Origin: Eubacteriales bacterium | GTDB taxonomy: Bacteria; Bacillota; Clostridia; Oscillospirales; CAG-382 | Assembly: GCA_028701715.1 (NCBI GenBank) | Contig: JAQVQF010000033.1 | Span: 1-14,577, forward strand | DNA length: 14,577 nt | Direction of reading: 5' to 3' | Shown: piece after piece, positions 6,768-14,185 of the stretch | How positions within the stretch are numbered: the first letter of the stretch is position 1 | Layout of the letters: every line of letters starts with the position of its first letter | The notes under the pieces: generated by a model | Databases searched by the model: none | The model's input: only the letters and a program-made list of their open reading frames with translations | What the model was told of the DNA's origin: nothing | Translations under genes and position numbers: made by a program

Positions 6768-6782
6768 GTGTTATAATAACAC
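6768..6782. repeat. Palindrome with 7-bp arms in the gap before the cysteine synthase gene
   Basis: GTGTTAT-A-ATAACAC is a perfect inverted repeat around one central base. It lies about 50 bases upstream of the -35 box of the next gene, in a 278-base gap (6619-6896) that otherwise holds only the terminator and the promoter. It could be a regulator site. No known operator consensus was recognised. Confidence 0.45.
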
Positions 6783-6829
6783 AAACCGTAAAATTATATT
6801 AATACATAATAAAAATTAATCCGCCGTTA

Positions 6830-6858
6830 TTGACTTGTATGATATATGGCGTTATAAT
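6830..6858 (+). promoter_or_regulatory. sigma-A promoter of the cysteine synthase-family gene
   Basis: TTGACT (6830-6835), 17 bases, TATAAT (6853-6858): eleven of twelve consensus bases. Initiation near 6865 is directly followed by the inverted repeat CGTAT-AATAA-ATACG (6866-6880), a possible operator, and then the AGAGG ribosome site. The leader is only about 32 bases, too short for a T-box or S-box riboswitch, so control would have to be by a protein. Confidence 0.8.
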
Positions 6859-6896
6859 AATGTAACGTATAATAAATACGAAAAGAGGTCATATAA

Positions 6897-7811
6897 ATGA
6901 GAGTCTACAACAGCATGAACGAGCTCGTGGGAAACACCCCGATGGTCAGGCTGAATCAGTTCCCCGTCAAGGAAGGTATAAACCTCTACGCGAAGCTTGA
7001 GCTTTACAATCCGGGCGGAAGCGTAAAGGACAGGCTGGGAGTTTATTTTATTGAAGACGCCGAAAAGTCGGGCAAGCTGCACAAGGGCGACACAATTATC
7101 GAAGCCACGGCGGGCAATACGGGACTGGGCATAGCTTTCGCTGCGATAAATAAGGGCTACCGCGTGATTTTCGTCGTGCCCACCAAATTTTCCGAGGAAA
7201 AGTTAGCACTCATGCGCGCTTTCGGCGCCGAGGTGGTACAGACGCCGCGCGCGCTCGGCATGGCCGGAGCGGAGGCGAAAACCGAGGAGCTGCTCAAGGA
7301 AATCCCCAATTCCATGTCTTTTTATCAGTTCCGCAATCAGGCAAACCCCATGGCTCATTACCTTTCGACGGGTCCCGAAATATACGAGGACATGGACGGC
7401 AAAATAGACTATTTTATCGCAGGAGCGGGCACGGGCGGCACCTATACGGGCGTCATGCGTTATTTTAAAGAAAAGAATCCCAATATAAAGGGCGTGCTCG
7501 CAGATCCGGTGGGCTCGATTATAGGCGGCGGCACCGAGCACGCGGATTATAATATCGAAGGCATAGGAAACGATTTCATACCGGACACCATGGACGTTTC
7601 GTTAATCGACATCGCCATTAAGGTGACCGACGACGAGGCGTATTCGATGGCGAGGGAGATAGCGAAGCGCGAGGGTATCATCGCCGGAACATCCTCGGGC
7701 GCTGACCTTGTCGCGGCGCTCAAGCTTGCGGAAACGATAGACAAAGGCAACATCGTCATCCTCTTCCCGGACAGAGGCGACAGATACATATCCAAGCATA
7801 TTTACGGATAG
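6897..7811 (+). CDS. PLP-dependent cysteine synthase-family protein, closest in pattern to MccA/YrhA
   Basis: This is a 304-residue cytosolic fold-type II PLP enzyme. Seen: the PLP lysine K44 in NPGGSVKDR (38-46), the substrate loop TAGNTG (71-76), the phosphate-binding GAGTGGT (176-182), and the PLP ring-binding serine in GTSSG (264-268). Typical CysK has TSGNTG. The TAGNTG form, with EATAGNTGLGIAFAA, FSEEKLALM, GGG.EH...N.EGIGNDFIP and an ending RYISKHIYG, resembles B. subtilis MccA (YrhA). MccA makes cystathionine from O-acetylserine and homocysteine in the reverse transsulfuration route. Plain cysteine synthase (O-acetylserine plus sulfide) remains possible. The usual MccB partner is not next to it; the gene is flanked by its own promoter and terminator. 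The family is certain; the exact substrate is inferred. Confidence 0.88.
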   Translation: MRVYNSMNELVGNTPMVRLNQFPVKEGINLYAKLELYNPGGSVKDRLGVYFIEDAEKSGKLHKGDTIIEATAGNTGLGIAFAAINKGYRVIFVVPTKFSEEKLALMRAFGAEVVQTPRALGMAGAEAKTEELLKEIPNSMSFYQFRNQANPMAHYLSTGPEIYEDMDGKIDYFIAGAGTGGTYTGVMRYFKEKNPNIKGVLADPVGSIIGGGTEHADYNIEGIGNDFIPDTMDVSLIDIAIKVTDDEAYSMAREIAKREGIIAGTSSGADLVAALKLAETIDKGNIVILFPDRGDRYISKHIYG

Positions 7812-7845
7812 ACAAAAGTTATAATAAAATACAATCGTCATACAA

Positions 7846-7885
7846 AAAGCATCCGCGGAAATACGGGTGCTTTAAATTTATAATA
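7846..7885 (+). terminator. Intrinsic terminator of the cysteine synthase-family gene
   Basis: A 10-bp stem, AAAGCATCCG (7846-7855) with CGGGTGCTTT (7864-7873), has one T-G pair and the loop CGGAAATA. It is followed by an AT-rich run starting TTTAAATTTA; the A-run before and T-run after fit an intrinsic terminator. It sits 35 bases after the stop codon. Confidence 0.75.
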
Positions 7886-7908
7886 TTTTATTATATTTAT
7901 GTAAATAC

Positions 7909-7937
7909 TTGACAAAATTTCATTCAAGAGTTACAAT
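7909..7937 (+). promoter_or_regulatory. sigma-A promoter of the TM2-domain gene
   Basis: Perfect TTGACA (7909-7914), 17 bases, then TACAAT (7932-7937). Initiation near 7944 gives a leader of about 50 bases, ending in the GGGGGA ribosome site. Confidence 0.78.
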
Positions 7938-7993
7938 AAAATGACTTATTATTATGATAAAAATAATAGGAAAATTAGTAATGGGGGATTATT

Positions 7994-8320
7994 ATGAACC
8001 AGAACCAGGGCAACAATACATATCAGGGCAACAATGCGAATCAGTACAACACTCCTCAGGGTAACCCGAATCAACCATATTATCCTCAGCAACCGCAGTT
8101 TATATCCAACAAATCCCGTCTCGCCGCGGCGCTCTTATGTTATTTTCTCGGCGTTTTGGGGGTTCACAGATTTTATGTCGGAAAAATCGGCACGGGGATT
8201 ATCTGGCTTTTCACACTCGGCTGTTTCGGCATCGGCTGTCTGATTGATTTAATAATGATATTATGCGGCTCTTTCAAGGATTCCAACGGAGCCGTGATAA
8301 AGGTCTGGCTTAACGAATAG
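7994..8320 (+). CDS. TM2 domain-containing membrane protein with Asn/Gln-rich N-terminus
   Basis: This is a 108-residue protein, ATG 7994, with GGGGGA (7983-7988) 5 bases upstream. Residues 1-38 are low-complexity and rich in Asn, Gln, Pro and Tyr (motifs such as NQ, GNN, PQQP). Residues 41-95 form a TM2 domain: a first membrane helix (43-57), the loop motif GVHRFYVGK (56-64) typical of TM2, and a second helix (67-91) with GCFGIGCLIDLIMIL. TM2 proteins are small two-helix membrane proteins found widely in bacteria; their role is not established, and they often carry such disordered tails. The gene stands alone between a promoter and a terminator and converges on the repeat-protein gene. The domain call is confident; the function is unknown. 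Confidence 0.9.
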   Translation: MNQNQGNNTYQGNNANQYNTPQGNPNQPYYPQQPQFISNKSRLAAALLCYFLGVLGVHRFYVGKIGTGIIWLFTLGCFGIGCLIDLIMILCGSFKDSNGAVIKVWLNE

Positions 8321-8352
8321 CACTCATCCGCGAATACAAACGCAAAAGCACG

Positions 8353-8393
8353 ACGCCTTCGGTTGTTTTGATAAACCGAAGGCGTTTTAATTT
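8353..8393. terminator. Hairpin terminator between convergent genes
   Basis: Perfect 12-bp stem ACGCCTTCGGTT (8353-8364) and AACCGAAGGCGT (8374-8385) with a 9-base loop. On the plus strand it is followed by TTTAATTTG, serving the TM2 gene. Read on the minus strand it follows the repeat-protein stop by about 22 bases, but the T-run there is weak, so termination is probably best in the plus direction. Confidence 0.8.
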
Positions 8394-8406
8394 GCCGTTG
8401 CTTTAT

Positions 8407-9909
8407 TTACTTTTTTATTCTGATGATTATAAACCCCAAAGACATAAGGACCACCAGCGCCGCAAGGATATAGATATACTTCATATCGGAGGGTGTCTCA
8501 ACCTCGAAGGGCGAGCTTTCGCCCGAATCGGACGACGTGGAGCTTGTGCTTGCGCTTTCGTCATTTGCGGTGAATTCCACGCTGATATTTATATTTTCGG
8601 TAATGTTTTCAATAACAAGCACGCCGCCGGAATATTCTGCAAGCTTTCCGTTGACATGAACCGATTTGACGGAATATCCGTCCTTCGGGGATAAATATAC
8701 CGTAACGCTTTCGCCTTCCGCCGCGGCTGTTACATCGCCCGCCGTATAGGCGTTTCCGCCCTCGCCGCAGGAGATGCTGACGGAGAATACGGGTATTTCC
8801 TCAAATATGATGGTCACGGTAAGATTTTCAGTTATATTTTCAAGTATGTAGGAGGTATTTATGCTTTTTTCCGTTCCGTTGACCTTTACGGATTTAATTC
8901 GGTGCCCCGAATAAGCGGTTACGTTGAAGGAATAATTGCCGCCCTCGGCGACGGTCGCGTTACCGGGAGGCGAAACGCCGCCCTCTCCTCGGATATCAAA
9001 CGTAATATCGTAATAATTTGTTATTTCCTTCCATACCGCGGTAAGCACGGTTTGTGATTCGCCGCTTGATGAAATGTCAAGAATATCGCCGGGATAATAC
9101 GCTCCGCCCGTTGTGTTTTCCCAATATAAAAACTCATAGCCTTCTCTTAAAAAAGAATTGACGGCAACTTTGAAGGAGGTTTTTTCATACATTTCAAATT
9201 CGGCCGGGCCTTTCCCGCTTACATTGCCTTCGCCGCCTTTATATACCACCGTATGTGTCAGTATCGATTCCCCGTTTTTCTGCCATACGGCGGTGAGCAC
9301 GGGATTCGCCTTGTTTACGGTATAGTTTGCTCCCGCCTGAATCAATATGCCGTCGCTGTCCACCCAACCGGCGAAATCATAGCCGTCCTTGGTATAAGGG
9401 CAGCTTGCAAGCTTGACTGCTTTGCCGCAGGTCACGGAATAAGGCGTAATATCCGTGCCTTCCGCGTATTCGTCGCCCTTGTCATATGAAATATAGCCGG
9501 TTATCACAAGCTTTATCGGATCGGGGCGTTTCCACACCGCGGCGATTTCCATGTCGCCGGTTACGTTTTCATAAATGTCACCCGGTATATGTTTTTCTGT
9601 AACGGTATTGCCGTCTTCATCCTTATACGAGTACTTCCAGTAAACAAACACATAATCGGCGAATTTTATTGTGTTTTCCGGGAATATAAAGCTCCCGCCC
9701 TCCTCCACCGTTACAGATTCGGGTATCGTACCTGTAAAGAGATGGTCGGATTCGGTGCCGGTAAGAGGGTTTATAAAGCTATACCCTCTGGTGAATTTCA
9801 CCGTATAGCCTTCGAATTCCTCCGAGGAATCCTCCGCGGCGCACACGGAAACCGCCGCGAAGGTAAACAGCGCGGCAAGCACGGTTATGAATACAAGGAA
9901 TTTACGCAT
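8407..9909 (-). CDS. Secreted, membrane-anchored InlB-type repeat protein
   Basis: This encodes 500 residues from ATG 9909, which has GGAG 6 bases upstream; an in-frame ATG at 9921 overlaps that site and is rejected. Residues 1-24 are a signal peptide (basic MRK, hydrophobic core, likely cut after VCA). Then follow three repeats of the Listeria-Bacteroides (InlB B-repeat, Flg_new) type. Each contains a G-Y/F-x-F-x-x-W-like core and ends in AVW: AAVWK (123-127), TAVWQ (206-210), TAVWK (290-294). Two divergent repeats of the other InlB-associated type follow, each with a G..IKSVKVNG or GYSVKSVHVNG core and ending ENITEN-(hydrophobic)-F (about 303-371 and 375-447). A Ser-rich linker (452-467) leads to one membrane segment (about 478-497) and a basic RIKK end. 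There is no LPXTG motif, so anchoring is by membrane. It is likely a surface adhesin or scaffold; the ligand is unknown. Confidence 0.88.
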   Translation of the reverse strand: MRKFLVFITVLAALFTFAAVSVCAAEDSSEEFEGYTVKFTRGYSFINPLTGTESDHLFTGTIPESVTVEEGGSFIFPENTIKFADYVFVYWKYSYKDEDGNTVTEKHIPGDIYENVTGDMEIAAVWKRPDPIKLVITGYISYDKGDEYAEGTDITPYSVTCGKAVKLASCPYTKDGYDFAGWVDSDGILIQAGANYTVNKANPVLTAVWQKNGESILTHTVVYKGGEGNVSGKGPAEFEMYEKTSFKVAVNSFLREGYEFLYWENTTGGAYYPGDILDISSSGESQTVLTAVWKEITNYYDITFDIRGEGGVSPPGNATVAEGGNYSFNVTAYSGHRIKSVKVNGTEKSINTSYILENITENLTVTIIFEEIPVFSVSISCGEGGNAYTAGDVTAAAEGESVTVYLSPKDGYSVKSVHVNGKLAEYSGGVLVIENITENINISVEFTANDESASTSSTSSDSGESSPFEVETPSDMKYIYILAALVVLMSLGFIIIRIKK

Positions 9910-9938
9910 ACAATTCTCCATTCAATACAGCAAGCTAT

Positions 9939-9967
9939 ATTTTACCACGGCAAGAATTCTTTGTAAA
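9939..9967 (-). promoter_or_regulatory. sigma-A promoter of the repeat-protein gene
   Basis: On the minus strand, TTTACA (9962-9967), 17 bases, then TAAAAT (9939-9944). Each box differs from consensus by one base. Initiation near 9932 gives a leader of about 22 bases containing the GGAG site. It is back to back with the polA promoter, with 20 bases between the two -35 boxes. Confidence 0.65.
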
Positions 9968-9987
9968 GGGGTATTAGTTAAACTTTG

Positions 9988-10016
9988 TTGACAAAATAAT
10001 GTTGATATGGTAAACT
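9988..10016 (+). promoter_or_regulatory. sigma-A promoter of polA
   Basis: Perfect TTGACA (9988-9993), 17 bases, then TAAACT (10011-10016). Initiation near 10023 leaves a short leader ending in the AAGGAGG ribosome site before ATG 10049. Confidence 0.72.
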
Positions 10017-10048
10017 TTATGGAGTAATATTATACAAGGAGGCGTCGC

Positions 10049-12559
10049 ATGGAAAGGTTTATTGTTTTTGACGGCAACAGCATATTAAACCGCGCTTTTT
10101 ACGGGGTGCGTCCGCTTAACACCAAGGACGGCTTCCCCACAAACGCTCTTTTCGGTTTCGTCAATATCCTGCGGAAGAATTTAAACGAATCTTCCGAAGG
10201 CCCGGCTTTCACTCATGCCGCTGTCGCTTACGACATGCACGCCAAAACCTTCAGACACAAGGCATGCGACACATATAAGGCAACCCGCAAGGGGATGCCC
10301 GACGATCTGGGCAAACAGCTTCCGGTATCCAAGGAAATAGCCTCCGCTCTCGGCCTTTCGGTATTGGAATGCGAAGGCTACGAGGCTGACGATATAATCG
10401 GCACGATAAGCCGCCTGGCGGACGAAAACGGCATGGAATGCGTTATAGTCACCGGTGACCGCGACAGCTATCAGCTGGTGAGCGACAATGTCACCGTAAG
10501 GCTTGCCGCGACCAACGAAACCAAAATAATAAATACAACCGCCATACGGGAGCTTTATAACCTGTCTCCCCGCCAGCTTATCGATCTGAAGGCTATTATG
10601 GGCGATTCCTCCGATAATATAAAGGGCGTTGCCGGAATCGGCGAAAAGGGCGCATTGACGCTCATTCAGGCTTACGGCAGTCTCGACGGAGTATATGAGC
10701 ACCTCGATGAAGTGAAACCCGCTTTAATCGCAAAGCTCGTGCCGGGTAAGGACGACGCTTACCGTTCGCGCTTCCTTGCGGAAATCGTAAAAAGCGTGCC
10801 GATTTCCGATAAGCTTTCCGAATATGCCTTGAAAAGCCGCGACGACGCCAAGCTGTGCGAGCTGTTCACGGGGCTTGAATTCAACAGCCTGATCAACAGC
10901 TTTAACCTTGAAAAGCCTAAGGAAGCGGCAAAAAAATACGATATTAAAGCCGTCATTCCGAATGAATTGCTGTCTCTTACGGCATCTCAGCTTTACGCCT
11001 CAATAGAAGGCGACAATATGGAAATATTTGACGGAGTAAGCCTTTACGGCTGTTTGTTAAACGAGGAATCCGCAAAGCTGTTCCAAACCGGAAGGAAAAT
11101 AACCCTCTGGTCGGTCAAGGACACGGCACGGCTTATATATGATAAAGGGTATAATTTTGATTGCGAATGCGAAGACCTTTCGCTTATGGCGTACCTTGTA
11201 ACACAAACCGAAAGCGGGCTTACGCCCGAAAAAGCGGCGCTTACCTACCTCGGAATAAGCGCTTACTCATCGTTTTGTACGGTACTCCCGGACCTTCAAA
11301 AATCGCTTGAAAGGCTGCTTGCCGATACTGGCGGCGTTTCGCTTTACAGGGATATCGAGCTTCCCCTCGCCGTGCTGCTCGCCCGTATGGAGCACGAGGG
11401 CTTTCTGGTGGATTCACAGGGACTTGCGGAATACGGTAAAGCCCTTGAAACGGAGATGAAGCAGGCAGAACAAACCATTTATTTTCATGCGGGGCATGAA
11501 TTCAATATCAACTCGCCCAAGCAGCTCGGTACGGTGCTGTTCGAGGAGCTGCGTCTGCCGCATTACCGCAAGACCAAAAGCGGCTATTCCACCGACGTGG
11601 ACGTGCTTGAAAAGCTCGCGCCGTTTAACCCCATAATCGACCTTATACTTTTCTACCGTAAAACTGCAAAGTTGAAATCCACCTATTGCGACGGGCTGCT
11701 CGCCGCGATTTCCCCCTCGGACGGCAGGGTTCATACCACCTTCAGGCAGACGCTCACCAAAACGGGCAGGCTTTCCTCAACCGAACCCAACCTGCAGAAT
11801 ATCCCGGTACGCACGGAGGAAGGGCGCGAGCTGCGTAAATTTTTTATCGCCAAGGAAGGCTATGTGCTTATCGACGCGGACTATTCGCAGATAGAGCTGC
11901 GTATTTTATCTCATATATCCGGGGACGAAGCCATGATGTCCGCCTTCAGAAACGGTAAGGATATTCACACCTCCACCGCCGCGAAGGTTTTCGGCGTGCC
12001 CGAAAGCAGCGTCACCTCGGAAATGCGCAAGCGCGCCAAGGCGGTAAATTTCGGCATCGTTTACGGAATAGGCGATTATTCGCTCAGTCAGGATATAGGC
12101 ATAACAAAGAAGCAGGCGGCGGAATATATCGCAAGCTATCTCAATACCTACCCGAACATAAAGAGCTACCTTGAAAACGTCAAGCGCGAAGCAAAGGAAA
12201 ACGGCTATGTCACAACCCTTTACGGGAGAAGAAGATATATACCCGAGCTGCGTTCCTCAAAGAAATCCGTTGTCGCTTTCGGCGAACGCGTGGCGATGAA
12301 CACACCGATACAGGGCACCGCCGCCGATATTATAAAAAAGGCTATGACGGATGCCGACACGGCGCTTAAGGAAGACAGGCTCGACGCGAAAATAATTCTT
12401 CAGATACACGACGCGCTGATAATCGAAGCTTCAGAAAAAGATATGGAAAAGGTTAAGGCAATACTCATTTACGCCATGGAAAACGCCTGCCGTCTTAACG
12501 TGCCGCTGACGGTTGACGCCGGTGTGGGGAAAACCTGGTATAACGCAAAAAGCGTTTAG
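10049..12559 (+). CDS. polA: DNA polymerase I, without an active 3'-5' exonuclease
   Basis: This is an 836-residue enzyme for DNA repair and removal of Okazaki RNA primers; ATG 10049 has AAGGAGG about 6 bases upstream. Residues 1-285 are the 5' nuclease: FDGNS (7-11), EADD (112-115), TGDRDS (135-140), GDSSDNIKGVAGIG (185-198). Residues 300-420 are a shortened remnant of the 3'-5' exonuclease; the ExoI Asp-x-Glu motif is absent, and only an ExoII-like DLSLMAYL (376-383) remains, so proofreading is probably lost, as in several Firmicutes enzymes. The polymerase domain follows: motif A DADYSQIE (609-616, Asp611), motif B R660...K664...F668...Y672 in KRAKAVNFGIVYG, and motif C QIHDALIIE (785-793, Asp788). 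Motif C has Ala789 where nearly all family members have Glu (E. coli Glu883). The family call is certain. Confidence 0.97.
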   Translation: MERFIVFDGNSILNRAFYGVRPLNTKDGFPTNALFGFVNILRKNLNESSEGPAFTHAAVAYDMHAKTFRHKACDTYKATRKGMPDDLGKQLPVSKEIASALGLSVLECEGYEADDIIGTISRLADENGMECVIVTGDRDSYQLVSDNVTVRLAATNETKIINTTAIRELYNLSPRQLIDLKAIMGDSSDNIKGVAGIGEKGALTLIQAYGSLDGVYEHLDEVKPALIAKLVPGKDDAYRSRFLAEIVKSVPISDKLSEYALKSRDDAKLCELFTGLEFNSLINSFNLEKPKEAAKKYDIKAVIPNELLSLTASQLYASIEGDNMEIFDGVSLYGCLLNEESAKLFQTGRKITLWSVKDTARLIYDKGYNFDCECEDLSLMAYLVTQTESGLTPEKAALTYLGISAYSSFCTVLPDLQKSLERLLADTGGVSLYRDIELPLAVLLARMEHEGFLVDSQGLAEYGKALETEMKQAEQTIYFHAGHEFNINSPKQLGTVLFEELRLPHYRKTKSGYSTDVDVLEKLAPFNPIIDLILFYRKTAKLKSTYCDGLLAAISPSDGRVHTTFRQTLTKTGRLSSTEPNLQNIPVRTEEGRELRKFFIAKEGYVLIDADYSQIELRILSHISGDEAMMSAFRNGKDIHTSTAAKVFGVPESSVTSEMRKRAKAVNFGIVYGIGDYSLSQDIGITKKQAAEYIASYLNTYPNIKSYLENVKREAKENGYVTTLYGRRRYIPELRSSKKSVVAFGERVAMNTPIQGTAADIIKKAMTDADTALKEDRLDAKIILQIHDALIIEASEKDMEKVKAILIYAMENACRLNVPLTVDAGVGKTWYNAKSV

Positions 12560-12608
12560 CCTATAACGCTTTAACTAATTGATAACAATAATATTAACGC
12601 TTTTAACT
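12542..12608 (+). repeat. AACGC/GCGTT repeat cluster at the polA stop
   Basis: AACGC (12542-12546) and GCGTT (12552-12556) form a small hairpin that runs up to the polA stop codon. AACGCTTTAACT (12565-12576) recurs, with one extra T, at 12596-12608. GCGTT could pair with any of the three AACGC copies, giving alternative hairpins in the 69-base gap before the radical SAM gene. No good T-run follows, so this is not called a terminator. Confidence 0.4.
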
Positions 12609-12628
12609 GAAAGGATACAGAACCGAAA

Positions 12629-14179
12629 ATGATAAATCTTCACGGAAGAAAAGCGAAAATGCTGCTTGTCTACCCCGACTATACCGACAGGGATATTAAA
12701 GGCAAGGTTTCTGGCGGCAATTATTCCGAAGGGCTCGCGTCGATATCCGCTGTTTTAAAGGAAGGCGGTCATGATTGCAAGCTGCTTCATCTTCTGTACC
12801 TCCATAATGAGAAGGAATTTAAGGACAAGCTAACGGCTCTCGGGAAATTCGACGTCATAGGCTTTTCGATAAGAACGACGGCATTCCCCGATTCGCGGCA
12901 GTATATGATATGGACAAAGGAGGTTTACCCCGATGTTTTTATTATTTGCGGCAGCTATCATGTCACGCTGGTGCCGGAGGAGGTTCTCGTCCTGCCGGAG
13001 GTGGATTGCGTCTGTATAGGCGACGGCGAATACGCGGAGCTTGAGCTGCTCGACAAAATGACCGCCGGAGAGGATTATACCGATGTCGAATCGTTATGGT
13101 TCAAGGACGAAAACGGCGCTTTTATTAAAAATCCCATCCGCCCGCTTTTTGCCGATCTCGACCGTATACCCATCCCCGACTTTGATTTGTTCGACTATAA
13201 AAATCTTGAATCCGTAAAGGTAAATACCGCGATAGTGGTCGTAAGCCGTGGCTGCTTTTATAACTGCACCTACTGCGGAAACGGCAATTTCCGCAAGGTT
13301 TATCCCAACAAAAAGATATACGCGCGCTTCCGATCGCCGGAAAACGCCATATTATATCTGAAAACCCTCCTTTCCAAATACCCCAACATTCAGTATATTA
13401 ACTTCCGCGACGCCATTTTCAATATGTTCCCGGACTGGTTCGACAAATTTATTGACCTCTATAAGGAGGAAATACATCTCCCCTGCACGGGCAACATAAG
13501 GTTTGATATATTAAAGGAAGAAACCGTCAAGAAGATGAAGGAAGCGGGCTTTTACACCATCGATATGGGTCTTGAGTCGGGCGACCAGGAAATGAGATTC
13601 AAATATCTGAAGCGTTTCCCAACGGACGAGATGATCGTCAACTGCTCCAACTGGTTTCACAAATACGGTATAGCGCAGCTTACCTATAACATAATAGGTC
13701 TTCCCTTTGAGGATATCCACAAAGCGTTAAAAACGATAAAGCTGAACGCCAAAATAAAGTCCGACCGCGTCGTGCCCAATATTTTTTATCCTTATCCGGG
13801 AACCAAGCTTTACGATTTATCCAAGGAAGCGGGCTTTTTACCCGACGGAGCCGATCCCGACAGAAGGGTTCCGCTCGTTCAGCCTCAGTTCCCCGAAAAA
13901 GAGGTGCTGTTTATAGAAGCATATTTTATGCATTTTGTAAAGCGTTACAAGCTTGCGTACAGACTGCCCGGCAGGATAGGCAAGCTATACGAAAAATGGC
14001 TCGACAGCCGCGTCACGGGCAAATGGGTGCCGCACTCCTTCCTTGTATGGCTGCACGATGTATACTCCCTCATCAGAAACAAGCTTAAGGATTTTCTTGT
14101 GAACCATATGCCTAAGATATATCTGTGTTTAAGAAAGCTTAAGCACCGTAAAAAAGCTCAAAAAGCAAAGGAAGCATAA
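12629..14179 (+). CDS. B12-binding-domain type radical SAM protein
   Basis: This is a 516-residue protein. Residues 10-145 form a Rossmann-like domain of the kind found in BchE/methyltransferase-type radical SAM enzymes (KMLLVYPDY, DVIGFSIRTT, GSYHVTLVPEEVL, GDGEYAELELL). The DxHxxG motif that binds the cobalamin lower ligand is absent, which is common in this group, so cobalamin use is unproven. The radical SAM core begins at residue 203: VVVSRGCFYNCTYC holds the iron-sulfur cysteines C209, C213 and C216; MGLESGDQEM and NIIGLPFED are usual later core elements. The last 60 residues are basic with aromatic stretches and no known domain. Substrate unknown. The ribosome site AAAGGA is 13 bases before ATG 12629, rather far; ATG 12659 is a possible later start. 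It lies 6 bases upstream of rsmI and is probably co-transcribed with it. Confidence 0.88.
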   Translation: MINLHGRKAKMLLVYPDYTDRDIKGKVSGGNYSEGLASISAVLKEGGHDCKLLHLLYLHNEKEFKDKLTALGKFDVIGFSIRTTAFPDSRQYMIWTKEVYPDVFIICGSYHVTLVPEEVLVLPEVDCVCIGDGEYAELELLDKMTAGEDYTDVESLWFKDENGAFIKNPIRPLFADLDRIPIPDFDLFDYKNLESVKVNTAIVVVSRGCFYNCTYCGNGNFRKVYPNKKIYARFRSPENAILYLKTLLSKYPNIQYINFRDAIFNMFPDWFDKFIDLYKEEIHLPCTGNIRFDILKEETVKKMKEAGFYTIDMGLESGDQEMRFKYLKRFPTDEMIVNCSNWFHKYGIAQLTYNIIGLPFEDIHKALKTIKLNAKIKSDRVVPNIFYPYPGTKLYDLSKEAGFLPDGADPDRRVPLVQPQFPEKEVLFIEAYFMHFVKRYKLAYRLPGRIGKLYEKWLDSRVTGKWVPHSFLVWLHDVYSLIRNKLKDFLVNHMPKIYLCLRKLKHRKKAQKAKEA

Positions 14180-14185
14180 AGCGCA

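Noticed and set aside
6661..6829. Possible small RNA or gene in the largest gap (6619-6896)
   Set aside because: I see the terminator, one palindrome and the promoter, but no reading frame with a ribosome site and no recognisable RNA fold. No stretch in the window exceeds 300 bases without a gene.
6859..6896. T-box or S-box riboswitch before the cysteine synthase-family gene
   Set aside because: The leader after the near-consensus promoter is only about 32 bases and has no such fold.
8353..8385. Hairpin as part of an insertion-sequence end or attachment site
   Set aside because: Its position between two convergent genes and the T-rich flank fit a terminator; no transposase or target duplication is present.
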